From CAWBVG01 sp963792175 (GTDB lineage: Bacteria; Acidobacteriota; Vicinamibacteria; Vicinamibacterales; CAVVIG01): a stretch of DNA of 64,000 bases. Below the pieces are notes generated by a model. That model saw only the letters and a list, made by a program, of their open reading frames with translations, was not told where the DNA came from and searched no databases. Location of the stretch: assembly GCA_963792175.1 (NCBI GenBank), contig CAWBVG010000010.1:36596-100595 (forward strand). Reading direction: 5' to 3'. The position numbers and the translations under genes were made by a program. Numbering within the stretch: the stretch's first letter is position 1; each line of letters starts with the position of its first letter. Positions 21,359 to 31,100 of the stretch are shown here, piece by piece.

Positions 21359-21586
21359 ATGCGGACCACCCTCGATCTCGATGACGATGTCCTGCTCGCG
21401 GCGAAGGAGCTCGCGAACGCCCGCGGGACGACCGCCGGCAAGGTCGTGTCCGACCTCGTCCGGCAGGCGCTCTCGCCAAAGCGCGTGGCTCGTCTGAGAA
21501 ATGGAGTCCCGGTCCTTTCGAGCAGACCGGCCGGCGCGCCGCGGCCGACCATGAAGCAGGTGAACGACCTTCGAGACGACCCGTGA
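21359..21586 (+). CDS. VapB-type antitoxin
   Basis: A 75-residue protein starting MRTTLDLDDDVLLAAKELAN, a typical ribbon-helix-helix antitoxin N terminus that binds DNA as a dimer. The C-terminal part (RNGVPVLSSRPAGAPRPTMK) is proline-rich and probably wraps around the toxin. It ends in CCGTGA, where GTG is the toxin start, so the two are translationally coupled. It should repress its own promoter together with VapC. Confidence 0.85.
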   Translation: MRTTLDLDDDVLLAAKELANARGTTAGKVVSDLVRQALSPKRVARLRNGVPVLSSRPAGAPRPTMKQVNDLRDDP

Positions 21587-22068
21587 GCCTGGTGACGCTA
21601 CTGGACGTCAACCTGCTGGTCGCCCTCTTCGATCCTGATCACATCCACCACGATCTCGCGCACGATTGGTTCGAGGACCATCATCAAGACGGCTGGGCGA
21701 CGTGTCCGGTCACCGAGAACGGGTTCGTTCGGGTCCTGGCCAATCCTGCCTACGGCGCAACCGTCACGAGGCCACATGAGCTCGTCGAGCGCCTCGCCCA
21801 ATTCTGTTCGACAAAACATCACGTCTTCTGGGCAGATGCGGTGTCTCTCTCCGACCAGCGGATCTTCAACCCCTCGATGATTCGCGGTCATCGGCAGGTC
21901 ACGGATATCTATCTTCTTGGCCTGGCCAGGAAGATGGGCGGCTGTCTCGCGACGTTCGATCGCACGATTCCGCTCGCCGCCGTGGCGGGAGCCACGCGGT
22001 CGACGCTCGCGTCGTTTCGGCGACTTAGAGCGGTGCCGAGACCAGGAGGTCAAGAAGCCGGACACTAG
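21583..22068 (+). CDS. VapC-type PIN-domain toxin
   Basis: A PIN-domain ribonuclease of 161 residues. The acidic residues of the active site are visible in LLDVNLLVALFDPDHIHHDL, TENGFVRVLA, VTDIYLLGLARKMGG and LATFDRTIPL. It starts with GTG at 21583, overlapping the antitoxin stop. VapC toxins cut tRNA or rRNA when freed from VapB. Its 3' end overlaps the convergent acyltransferase gene by about 40 bases. Confidence 0.87.
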   Translation: MSLVTLLDVNLLVALFDPDHIHHDLAHDWFEDHHQDGWATCPVTENGFVRVLANPAYGATVTRPHELVERLAQFCSTKHHVFWADAVSLSDQRIFNPSMIRGHRQVTDIYLLGLARKMGGCLATFDRTIPLAAVAGATRSTLASFRRLRAVPRPGGQEAGH

Positions 22069-22751
22069 TAGGTGTGGACAACAGCTGCAGCGCGCGGGTT
22101 TCGAGCATCTTCAGACGCTCCTCGAGCATCAGCCGCGCCCGCTCGAGCGCTGCCTCATCCGCATCGGCGGCGACCTGGAACGGCTCGCCCATCGCGATCG
22201 CCACTGTGGAGAACGGCTTGGGGATTTGGGTGCGGTCCCAGCTGTTGAGCGTCCAGTGGCGACTGGCTTCGAGATGAAACGGCAACACGGGATTGCCGGT
22301 CGCCTTCGCCAGCCACACCGCGCCAGGCTGCGCGACGCGCGCGGGGCCGCGCGGGCCGTCGAGCGTGAAGCCCGCGGGCTTCCCCGCCGCCAGGTCGCGC
22401 GTCAGCTGCAGCAGCGCCTTGCGTCCACCGCGCGACGTCGAGCCGCGCGCCGTGCCGTAGCCGAAGCGCTCGATGATGCCGGCGATCCACTCGCCGTCGA
22501 AATTCTCGCTGGTGATGACGACGATGCCGCGGCGGCGGAAATAGTAGGTGGCGGGAAGAATGCGGCCGTGCCAGAAGGCCATCACCGGTTGGTGACCACC
22601 GGCGACGATCGCGTCGAAATGCTCGAGACCCTCGGTCTTCCACCGCAGTGTGGATCCCAGGAGCTGAACGAGGCGATAGCCCAGGATCGAGATGAGACGC
22701 GCCTGGATGCGTTTGGAACGCGACGCGCGCCAGTCGCTCGCGCATGGTCAT
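22025..22751 (-). CDS. Lysophospholipid/lipid A acyltransferase-like protein (DUF374), one frameshift
   Basis: A family member of about 240 residues. It starts near 22751 (MTMRERLARVAFQT); one shift near 22705 leads to LISILGYRLVQLLGSTLRWK. It continues HQPVMAFWHGRILPATYYFR, ITSENFDGEWIAGIIERFGY, GTARGSTSRGGRKALLQLTR and FTLDGPRGPARVAQPGAVWL. The FWHG histidine and TARGSTSRGG/DGPRGP blocks are the DUF374 hallmarks. The enzymes are thought to move acyl chains onto lipid A or phospholipid. It is the last gene of the etf operon; the upstream gene reads into it. Confidence 0.85.
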
Positions 22752-24595
22752 CGACGTCGGTGTCTGCAGCCTTACCGTTGACGTAGGTCATCAAGTCCGA
22801 CGAGTCATCAAATCGAGCTGTGTCGGCCTGCGCGCTGGCCTGAGCGCCCTTGAGCATGATCGAGCAGAACGGGCACGCCGTCACCACGGTGTTGGCGCCG
22901 GTCGCCTGCAGCTGCTTGAATCGCACGTCGCTGATGCGCGAGCCGGGTTCTTCCTCTTTGTCGGCGAAGAGCAGTCCACCGCCGGCGCCGCAGCAGTACG
23001 GGTTGTCGCGATTGCGCTCGGGCTCGACGATGTCGGCGCCGAAGCGCGTCAGCAGGTTGCGCGGTTCGTCGACCTTGCCGGCATAGCGGCCCAGATAGCA
23101 AGGGTCGTGAAAGGTGACCGTGTCGCGCGCGCCTGACAGCGCCGCGCTGGTTTGACGCAGCAGCTCCTCGACGTACACCGACGTGTGCACGACCTCGACC
23201 TCGTAGCCGAACTTGCGGTAGTCGTTGCCGATCGTCTTCACGCAGTGCGGGCACGACGTCAGGATCTTCTTCACGCCCGCCGCCTTCAGGTCCTCGATGT
23301 TGCCGTTCGCCAGCTCCTGGAACATGTATTCGTTGCCGGTGCGCTTCGCCGGATCGCCGTTGCAGCGCTCCTTCGACAACACGCCGAACCTGACGTCCTT
23401 CGCGCGAAGGATCGCGAACAGCGACCGCAGCGACTTCTGGAAATCGGCGTCGAAGGAACCGGCGCAGCCCAGCCAGACGAGCACGTCGTGCTTCGCCGGA
23501 TCGAACGTCTCGAGGCCAGCCGACTGCACGAACTTGGTGCGCTGATCGTAGCCGAGGCCCCAGATGTTGCTGCGCCGCTCGAGGTTGTTGTACATCGCGC
23601 CGAGGTAGTCCGGCGCGTCGCCGTTCGACACCAGGCCGCGGCGCGCGCCGATCAGCACCGGCAGATGCTCGATCCCGACCGGACACTGGTTCTCGCAGGC
23701 GCCGCACGTCGTGCACTGCCAGAGCACCTTCTCGCTGTAGACCTCGCCAAGCTTGCGATCGCCCCCGCCCGCGAGCAGCGCCTCCTGCGTCTGCAGGATG
23801 ATCGTCTTCGGGTTCAGCTCCTTGCCCGCGCCCCAGGCCGGGCAATTCACCTGACAGCGCCCGCATTCGACGCATGTGAACGCGTCGAGCACGCTCTTGC
23901 TGCCGAGATCCTTCACGGTTTCGAGGCCGACCTGTTCCTTCTCGAAATCGAGGTTCGGCAGGTTCCCGAGCTCCGGCGACTTCAGGAGCACGGTGATCGG
24001 CGACAGGACCAGATGAAAGTGCTTCGAGGCCGGAATCAGCGCCATGAAGGCGAGGATCACCAGCATGTGCATCCACCAGTTGACCCGCTCCGCCATCGTC
24101 CCCTCCTCCAGCCGGAACGTGAGGAGGATAGGTGATCATCAGCGTGGCGATGAACAGCGAAATGACGATCGACTCGATCGACACCTTCGTGCCCAATCCG
24201 ACCGGACGCACGAACGCCCGGCGGATCAGCAGAAAGAGGATGCCGCCCAGGACCGCCACGGCAAACGGCGTCAGCGCGACACGATAGGCGGTGAACCAGG
24301 CGGTGTGCGTGAGATCGACGATGCCGAGGCCGCTCAGGAATTCGGTCAGCGTGTAGCCGCCGAACGCGACGAACCCCCAGAACACGAACGCGTGCGCGAT
24401 GCCGGTGATCGGCCGCTCGCGGATCGTTCGCGCCTGAAAGACGACGTCCACCAGAAAGCGGGTGACTCGAAACCCGAGGTTGTCGAGGGAAAACGTCTGG
24501 GGGGCGACGGCAATCAGCTGGACGCGACGTGCGACCTGCGCCGCGAACGCGCTCACGAATGCCACGAACAGCAGCCAGAACGCGAGAGTGGTCAC
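22582..24595 (-). CDS. EtfD-like membrane iron-sulfur oxidoreductase, frameshifted
   Basis: This protein takes electrons from EtfAB to menaquinone. It starts with GTG at 24595, overlapping the etfA stop. The N-terminal third is membrane-bound with NarI-like helices (FWLLFVAFVSAFAAQV, AFVFWGFVAFGGYTLTEFLS, ALTPFAVAVLGGILFLLIRR). After a frame change near 24125 comes a ferredoxin domain, CVECGRCQVNCP and CTTCGACENQCPVGIEHLPV, then two HdrD-type cysteine-rich CCG domains (SCPHCVKTIGNDYRKFGYEV; FHDPCYLGRYAG with PYCCGAGGG; ACPFCSIMLKGA). This is the architecture of mycobacterial EtfD. The natural C terminus probably lies near 22750 after DLMTYVNGK; the observed frame runs on to 22582 inside the next gene. 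Confidence 0.88.
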
Positions 24596-25563
24596 TGTTT
24601 CAGCGCATTGATCATCGCGGGCACGATCTCGAACAGATCGCCGACGATGCCGTAGTCGGCGATTTCGAAGATCGGGGCGTCCGGATCCTTGTTGATGGCA
24701 ACGACGGTGTTCGCGCCCTTCATGCCGACCAGGTGCTGAATCGCGCCCGAGATGCCGAGCGCGAGATACAACTTCGGCGCGACGGTTTGACCCGAGCTGC
24801 CCACCTGACGCTCCATCGGCAGCCACCCGGCGTCGCAGATCGGGCGCGACGCGGCGATTTCCGCGCCGAGCGCTTCCGCCAGCTGCTGGGCAAGGGCGAT
24901 GTTCGTCTGCTCCTTGATCCCGCGGCCGACCGACACGATCCGCTCAGCCTGCGACAGATCCACCGCCTGCCTGGCCTGCTGGAAGGGCGCCTCGGGCTTC
25001 TGCCGAATCGCGGCGGCATCGACGGCGACCTCGAGCGCGCGCACCGGCGCCGCGGCGCTGCCCTTCGCAACCTGATCCACGCGATACGCGCCAATCTGGA
25101 AGGTGATGAAGTGCGGGCCAGGGCCCTGCGGCACGATGTCAGCCGTGAGCTTGCCCTGGAACATCGGCCGTACGAACGCCGTGTCGGATCCCACGGTCTT
25201 GATCGCCGTGACGTCCGTGACGAGCGCGCGATCGAGCCGCGCTGCCAGTTTCGGGGCGAAGTCGCGCGTCTGGTAAGTGTGCGGCAGGAGCACCTGCGCC
25301 GGCGACAGTTGCCCGATGACGGCCTGCAGCGCGGCGGTGAAGCCGTCGGGGGTATAGGGCTCGAGCGCCGCGTGCTCGACGGTCACGATTTCGGCGACCT
25401 GTGCGGCAGCGAGTTCGGCCGCCACGGCTGCGGCGTGCGCCCCCGGGACGAGGACGGTGATTGGCGCTCCTGAAACCTTCGCCAGCTGCTGCGCGCCGAC
25501 GATCGTCTCCCACGTGGCGCGATTGAGCTTGCCGTCGCGCTGCTCGGCAATGACGAGAATCAT
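24592..25563 (-). CDS. etfA: Electron transfer flavoprotein alpha subunit
   Basis: The 323-residue alpha subunit binds FAD and carries electrons from acyl-CoA dehydrogenases to the membrane. It begins MILVIAEQRDGKLNRATWET. The C-terminal FAD domain shows ERIVSVGRGIKEQTNIALAQ, EIAASRPICDAGWLP, RQVGSSGQTVAPKLYLALGI and SGAIQHLVGMKGANTVVAIN, all typical. The start overlaps the etfB stop (ATGA). The frame is intact. Confidence 0.95.
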   Translation of the reverse strand: MILVIAEQRDGKLNRATWETIVGAQQLAKVSGAPITVLVPGAHAAAVAAELAAAQVAEIVTVEHAALEPYTPDGFTAALQAVIGQLSPAQVLLPHTYQTRDFAPKLAARLDRALVTDVTAIKTVGSDTAFVRPMFQGKLTADIVPQGPGPHFITFQIGAYRVDQVAKGSAAAPVRALEVAVDAAAIRQKPEAPFQQARQAVDLSQAERIVSVGRGIKEQTNIALAQQLAEALGAEIAASRPICDAGWLPMERQVGSSGQTVAPKLYLALGISGAIQHLVGMKGANTVVAINKDPDAPIFEIADYGIVGDLFEIVPAMINALKQ

Positions 25564-26385
25564 GCGATGACCCGCGCCTCGTCGCGCAGTTTCCGCACGA
25601 GCTCTTTCGCGGCTTCCGCCGGCGATCCGTCGATGAGCTGGGTTTTCTTGCCCTTCTCGGGCACGTAGAGGCTGACGATTTTCTGTTTCGCCGCCGCGCC
25701 CGCCGGGGCGGAGGCCTTGCGAATCTCTTTCTTCTTCGCGGCCATGATCCCTTTGAGCGTGGCGTAACGGAGCTGGTTGATTCCGCTTTGGATCGTCAGC
25801 ACCGCCGGCAGCGGCATGGCGACCCACTGGAACCACCCGCCCTCGAGCTCGCGCTTCACGGTCCGGGGACGGAGGTCGCTGGACTCCGTCCCCACGGATG
25901 ATCCGGGGACGGAGGTTCCTGGCGACCTCCGTCCCCATCACCTCGACTTCCATGATGATCGTCGCGTGAGGGCGGCCGAGCTTTTCGGCCAGGATGACGC
26001 CGACCTGGGCGAACCCCTGATCGTCGGATTGCAGACCGGTGAGCACGATGTCGAACTCGTCGCCCTTCATCGCGGCGGCCAGCGCGTCGGCGGTCACGAA
26101 GGCATCGGCGCTGGCAAGCCTCTCGTCGTCGACATGGATGGCGCGGTCGGCACCCCGCGCGAGCGCTTCGCGGATGACTTGCGCCACCCGCGCCGGACCG
26201 GCCGAGCAGACCACGACCTCGCCGCCATGCTTCTCCTTGAGGCGCAGCGCCTCTTCGAGCGCATAGGCGTCCGGTTCGTTCATTTCGAACGCCGCATCCT
26301 GCTCGCGAATCCAGGTTTTCGACTCGTCGAGGCGGGGTTGCCACTCCCGGGTGGGGACCTGTTTGATGCAGACAGCAATCTTCAT
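25560..26385 (-). CDS. etfB: Electron transfer flavoprotein beta subunit, interrupted by a palindromic element
   Basis: The beta subunit binds AMP and interacts with dehydrogenases. It starts MKIAVCIKQVPTREWQPRLD at 26385; FVTADALAAAMKGDEFDIVL and GLQSDDQGFAQVGVILAEKL follow. After ATIIMEVEVMG the sequence is broken by a 72-base double hairpin (25865-25936). The protein then resumes in another frame as VKRELEGGWFQWVAMPLPAV, LTIQSGINQLRYATLKGIMA and AAKKKEIRKA. In relatives only a few residues separate these two parts. The net shift is one base, so the gene is broken as written; either a sequence error lies near the element or this copy is inactive. An alternative frame runs by chance from etfB into etfA, but that is not a fusion. 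Confidence 0.85.
25865..25936. repeat. Double palindrome inside etfB (GGGGACGGAGGT family)
   Basis: Hairpin A is 25865-25893 and hairpin B is 25905-25936. Hairpin B has a perfect 12-base stem, GGGGACGGAGGT and ACCTCCGTCCCC, around an 8-base loop. Hairpin A repeats the same stem less perfectly. The paired, REP-like layout suggests a mobile palindromic element inserted in the coding sequence. Confidence 0.8.
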
Positions 26386-26394
26386 CTCAGTATC

Positions 26395-26506
26395 TGGTCA
26401 TTGGGTAATTGGGTAATTGAGTAATTGATTGGGCGATTGATGGGTCATTGATTAGCTCAATCAAACAATCAATTACCCAATTCCCAGATTACCCAATTAT
26501 CCAATC
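26395..26506. repeat. Tandem-word hairpin (GGGTAATT word)
   Basis: The left arm repeats gggtaatt/gagtaatt/gggcgatt; the right arm holds caattaccc, gattaccc and attatccaa, its reverse complement. It fills the whole 120-base gap between the fabF stop and the etfB start. Confidence 0.75.
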
Positions 26507-27760
<1,254 letters not shown>

Positions 27761-27763
27761 CCC

Positions 27764-28006
27764 CTACTTCTTGCCCTTCGCGTGCGAGTCGATGTACTCG
27801 ACCGCTTCCTTGACGCGGGTGATTTTCTCGGCGTCCTCGTCGGGAATCTCGATCCCGAACTCCTCCTCGAACGCCATCACCAGTTCGACGGTATCGAGCG
27901 AGTCGGCGCCGAGGTCGTCGACGAACGAGGCGTCCGGCGTCACTTCCTCTTCGTCCACCCCGAGCTGCTCCACGATGATGCTCTTTACCTTGTCGGCTAC
28001 GGCCAT
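27764..28006 (-). CDS. acpP: Acyl carrier protein
   Basis: An 80-residue acidic carrier. Phosphopantetheine attaches to the serine of DDLGADSLDTVELVMAFEEE. It starts MAVADKVKSIIVEQLGVDEE and ends HAKGKK. It lies between fabG and fabF, the usual order. Confidence 0.97.
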   Translation of the reverse strand: MAVADKVKSIIVEQLGVDEEEVTPDASFVDDLGADSLDTVELVMAFEEEFGIEIPDEDAEKITRVKEAVEYIDSHAKGKK

Positions 28007-28015
28007 TCAATCCTC

Positions 28016-28756
28016 CTACATGTACATCCCACCGTTGACGGCGAGCACGTGCCCTGTAATATACGCTGCCTCGTCCGACGCAAGAAAGCAGACGGCCGCG
28101 GCCACCTCGTCGACGCGGCCCAGCCGCCCGAGCGGAATCTGCGCGGCCCAGTCGACCTGCGCCTTGGCGGCGACGGCGCGCGTCATGTCGGTCTCGATCA
28201 TCCCGGGCGCGACGGCGTTGACCGTAATGGTCCGCGACGCGACTTCGCGCGCCAGCGCCTTGACGAACCCCTCGAGCCCGGCCTTCGAGGCGGCGTAGTT
28301 GGTCTGTCCCGCGTTGCCCATCTGTCCGACGACCGAGCTGACTGCAATGATCCGGCCGCCGCGCTGCTTGAGCATCGGCCGCATGGCGGCCTGCGCCAGG
28401 ACGAACGTGGCGGTGAGGTTGGTGGCCATCACGGCGTCCCAGTCCTCGCGTTTCATGCGCATCAGCAGCTGATCGCGCGTGATCCCGGCGTTGCTGACGA
28501 CGATGTCGAGCCGCCCGTGCCGATCGATGATTCCCGCGGGCACCGACTCGAGGGCGGCCGCATCCGTCACGTCGACGCTGAGCGCTTCGGCCTTCAGGCC
28601 GCGCGCCTTCAGCGCCGCCACGCAGTCGTTGGCGTGGTCGCCGCGCGCGGCGGCCACCACGGTCGCCTCCTGCGCCGCGAGCCGCTCCGCAATCGCGCGC
28701 CCGATGCCGCGCGATGCTCCGGTCACCAGGGCGACTTTGCCGGCAAGATTGAACAT
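28016..28756 (-). CDS. fabG: 3-oxoacyl-[acyl-carrier-protein] reductase
   Basis: A short-chain dehydrogenase of 246 residues that reduces 3-oxoacyl-ACP with NADPH. It shows the cofactor motif ALVTGASRGIGRAIAERLAA, NNAG-like VSNAGITRDQLL, and the catalytic Ser-Tyr-Lys set in IAVSSVVGQMGNAGQTNYAA and SKAGLEGF. It ends YITGHVLAVNGGMYM. The start shares one base with the fabD stop (TAATG). Confidence 0.97.
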   Translation of the reverse strand: MFNLAGKVALVTGASRGIGRAIAERLAAQEATVVAAARGDHANDCVAALKARGLKAEALSVDVTDAAALESVPAGIIDRHGRLDIVVSNAGITRDQLLMRMKREDWDAVMATNLTATFVLAQAAMRPMLKQRGGRIIAVSSVVGQMGNAGQTNYAASKAGLEGFVKALAREVASRTITVNAVAPGMIETDMTRAVAAKAQVDWAAQIPLGRLGRVDEVAAAVCFLASDEAAYITGHVLAVNGGMYM

Positions 28757-29688
28757 TAGGATCGGGTGAGAGCCGATTCGACGCTCCCGAGATCATCGGG
28801 ACCGCCGAAATTGACGACCGTGGCGTCGCGATGGATCTTGCGGACCAGGCCGCTCAACGCCGTGCCTGGACCCACCTCAACATACGTTGTGACGCCTTCC
28901 GACGCAAGGCGGGTCACCACCGCTTCCCACCGCACCGGAGACGCCACCTGCGCGATCAGCGCTTCGATCGCGGCCGCCGCGTCGCGCTTCGGCTCGGCGT
29001 CGACGTTGGCCACGATCGGCACGCGCGGCGCGTGCGTTTCGACCGCGCGCAATTCCGGCGCGAGGCGTTCCGCCGCCGGCGCCATCAGCGCGCAGTGAAA
29101 CGGCGCGCTCACGGCCAGCGGGATGACGCGCCTGGCGCCCAGCGCCCGCGCGCGCTCGCCCGCGCGTGCGACCGCGTCGCGCGCGCCGGCAATCACCACC
29201 TGCCCCCCGCCGTTCAGGTTCGCGGGACTGACGACCTCGCCATCGGCGGCCTCCAGGCACGCCTGCGCCACGACGGCGGCGTCCGCGCCGATCACCGCGG
29301 CCATCGCGCCGGTCCCGACCGGCACCGCCTCCTGCATGTAACGCCCGCGGCGCCGCACGATGCGCAGCGCGTCGGCAAAGCCGAACGTCCCCGCCGCCAC
29401 GTTCGCGGAGTACTCGCCAAGGCTGTGCCCCGCGACGAAGGCCGGCGTGATGCCGCGCGACACGAGCAGGCGGCACGCGGCGGTGCTGACCGCCAGGATC
29501 GCCGGCTGTGCGTTCTCCGTGAGGGTGAGCCGGTCCTCCGGTCCCTCGTCGATCAGGCCGCTCAGCGACTCGCCGAGGGCCGCGTCGGCTTCAGCCAGCG
29601 TCTCGCGGCAGATCGGATACGCGTCGGCCAGCGGCCTGGCCATGCCGACTTTCTGCGATCCCTGTCCTGGAAAGATGAACGCGATCAC
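28756..29688 (-). CDS. fabD: Malonyl-CoA:ACP transacylase
   Basis: It loads malonyl units onto ACP. The protein has 310 residues, starts with GTG at 29688 (MIAFIFPGQGSQKVGMARPL), and has the catalytic serine in FVAGHSLGEYSANVAAGTFG and the histidine in AVSAPFHCALMAPA. The GTG overlaps the plsX stop (GTGA). Confidence 0.96.
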   Translation of the reverse strand: MIAFIFPGQGSQKVGMARPLADAYPICRETLAEADAALGESLSGLIDEGPEDRLTLTENAQPAILAVSTAACRLLVSRGITPAFVAGHSLGEYSANVAAGTFGFADALRIVRRRGRYMQEAVPVGTGAMAAVIGADAAVVAQACLEAADGEVVSPANLNGGGQVVIAGARDAVARAGERARALGARRVIPLAVSAPFHCALMAPAAERLAPELRAVETHAPRVPIVANVDAEPKRDAAAAIEALIAQVASPVRWEAVVTRLASEGVTTYVEVGPGTALSGLVRKIHRDATVVNFGGPDDLGSVESALTRS

Positions 29689-30635
29689 GAGTGGGTGATG
29701 GCCGCCGCCGCGATGTCCTGCTCGACGCGGGCGACGAACCGTTCGGAGGCAAAGCGATGGGCCAGCGCGATGCCGTTGCGGACGGCTTTGGCACTCGAGC
29801 GCCCGTGGCCGACGACGGCGACGCCGGCCACGCCGAGGAGCGGCGCACCGCCGTACTCGGAATAGTCGACCCGCCGGCGAAACTCCTCGGAGAGAAAATC
29901 GGCAAGCACTTCGACGAGCCCCTCACTCACCTTCAACGCGACATTGCCCGTGAACCCGTCGCAGACGATGACGTCGGCCTTGCCGCTGTACACGTCGCGC
30001 GCTTCGACGTTGCCGATGAACGACACCGAGGATGTCTTGAGCAGCCGGTGCGCCTCACGGGTCAGCTCGTTGCCCTTCGACGCCTCCTCGCCGATCGAGA
30101 GGAGGCCGACACGCGGCGCCGCGATGCCGAAGGCCAGGCGCGCGTACGCCGAACCCATGACGGCAAACTGCACCAGATGGGCCGGCCGGCACTCCACGCT
30201 GGCGCCGACGTCGAGGAGAATCGCGGGACACTGCGGCCGCGGGATGGCCGCGGCCAGTGCGGGCCGATCGACGCCGGGCAGCATGCCGAAGGCCGTGTAG
30301 GCTGCCATCACCGTCGCGCCGGTGTGTCCGGCGCTGAACAGAGCCGCGGCATCGCCGCTCGCCACCGTTTCGGCGGCCACCCTGATCGAGGCGCCGGGTT
30401 TGCGGCGGAGCGCCGCGGCGGGCGCCTCGTCCATGCTGATCACGTCAGCGGCGGGAACAAGACGGATGCGGCTCGCGTCGGCGTCCGCATGCCGGCGCAG
30501 TTCGGCGCCGAGCAGGTCGGCCGGACCGACGAGCGCCACGCCCAACCCGAAATCGCGGACCGCGGCGAGCGCGCCGTCGACCACCAGACGCGGCGCGTAA
30601 TCGCCGCCCATCGCGTCGACTGCTATCCAGATCAT
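29685..30635 (-). CDS. plsX: Phosphate acyltransferase PlsX
   Basis: PlsX turns acyl-ACP into acyl-phosphate for phospholipid synthesis. The ATG at 30635 (MIWIAVDAMGGDYAPRLVVD) is preferred over an upstream TTG. Motifs include LFSAGHTGATVMAAYTAFGM, LLDVGASVECRPAHLVQFA and VIVCDGFTGNVALKVSEGLV. Length is about 316 residues. It follows rpmF across a 190-base repeat-filled gap; the fabH often found next is missing here. Confidence 0.96.
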   Translation of the reverse strand: MIWIAVDAMGGDYAPRLVVDGALAAVRDFGLGVALVGPADLLGAELRRHADADASRIRLVPAADVISMDEAPAAALRRKPGASIRVAAETVASGDAAALFSAGHTGATVMAAYTAFGMLPGVDRPALAAAIPRPQCPAILLDVGASVECRPAHLVQFAVMGSAYARLAFGIAAPRVGLLSIGEEASKGNELTREAHRLLKTSSVSFIGNVEARDVYSGKADVIVCDGFTGNVALKVSEGLVEVLADFLSEEFRRRVDYSEYGGAPLLGVAGVAVVGHGRSSAKAVRNGIALAHRFASERFVARVEQDIAAAAITHS

Positions 30636-30651
30636 GTCTGTCAAACGCGTA

Positions 30652-30826
30652 CCGGTGCTAGGGTGCTAGGTGCTACGGTGCTAGGTGCGATGGTGCCAGG
30701 TGCCATTTGGTGCCAGGTGCTACTGGTGCTGTGCCATTGGTGCCACGCGGCACCTGCACCCGGCACTCGGCACTCAGCACCCGGCACCCGCGCACCTAGC
30801 ACCGTAGCACCTAGCACCCGGCACCT
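30652..30826. repeat. Tandem-word hairpin (GGTGCTAGGTGCTAC word), largest in the window
   Basis: The left arm (about 30653-30720) repeats ggtgctagg/ggtgctacg/ggtgccagg. The right arm (about 30762-30826) repeats the reverse complement (gcacctagcaccgtagcacc). A run of about 27 bases is exactly complementary between the arms. It lies between rpmF and plsX and would form a very stable RNA stem. Confidence 0.85.
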
Positions 30827-30829
30827 TCC

Positions 30830-31012
30830 CTATTCCTCATCCACAGCGCGAGCCTGCCGTCCACGGTAATAGCCGCAGTTCGCGCACACGCGGTGCGGCT
30901 GCTTCGGCTCGTGGCAATGCGGACATTCACTGAGCCCCACCGGCTTCAGCGCGTCGTGCGTCCGGCGCTTGGCCGTTCGCGTCTTCGAGTGGCGTCGTTT
31001 TGGATTCGGCAT
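30830..31012 (-). CDS. rpmF: 50S ribosomal protein L32
   Basis: A 60-residue ribosomal protein. MPNPKRRHSKTRTAKRRTHD is the classic N terminus. Four metal ligands appear as CPHCHEPKQPHRVCANCGYY, so this is a zinc-binding form. It sits between yceD and plsX, the conserved order in many bacteria. Confidence 0.97.
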   Translation of the reverse strand: MPNPKRRHSKTRTAKRRTHDALKPVGLSECPHCHEPKQPHRVCANCGYYRGRQARAVDEE

Positions 31013-31025
31013 CTCGTCCTCTTGA

Positions 31026-31100
31026 ATCAGCTATCAGCTATCAGCTATCGGCTTTCAGCTTTCAGCTTCGGCTTTCAGCTGTCAGCTTTTCGCTTTCAGG
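31026..31100. repeat. Tandem-word spacer (TCAGCTATCAGCTTT word), single arm
   Basis: About eight degenerate copies of tcagctat/tcagcttt between rpmF and yceD. The last copies lie inside the yceD reading frame and encode its final codons and stop. No reverse-complement arm is present at this site. Confidence 0.75.

Noticed and set aside
24592..26385. Apparent etfB-etfA fusion in one frame
   Set aside because: The frame only runs through because of the shift at the palindrome in etfB; the middle third is out-of-frame text and both genes have their own starts and stops.
30652..31100. CRISPR array
   Set aside because: The repeats are short, degenerate and adjoining, without spacers of even length, and no cas genes are present.
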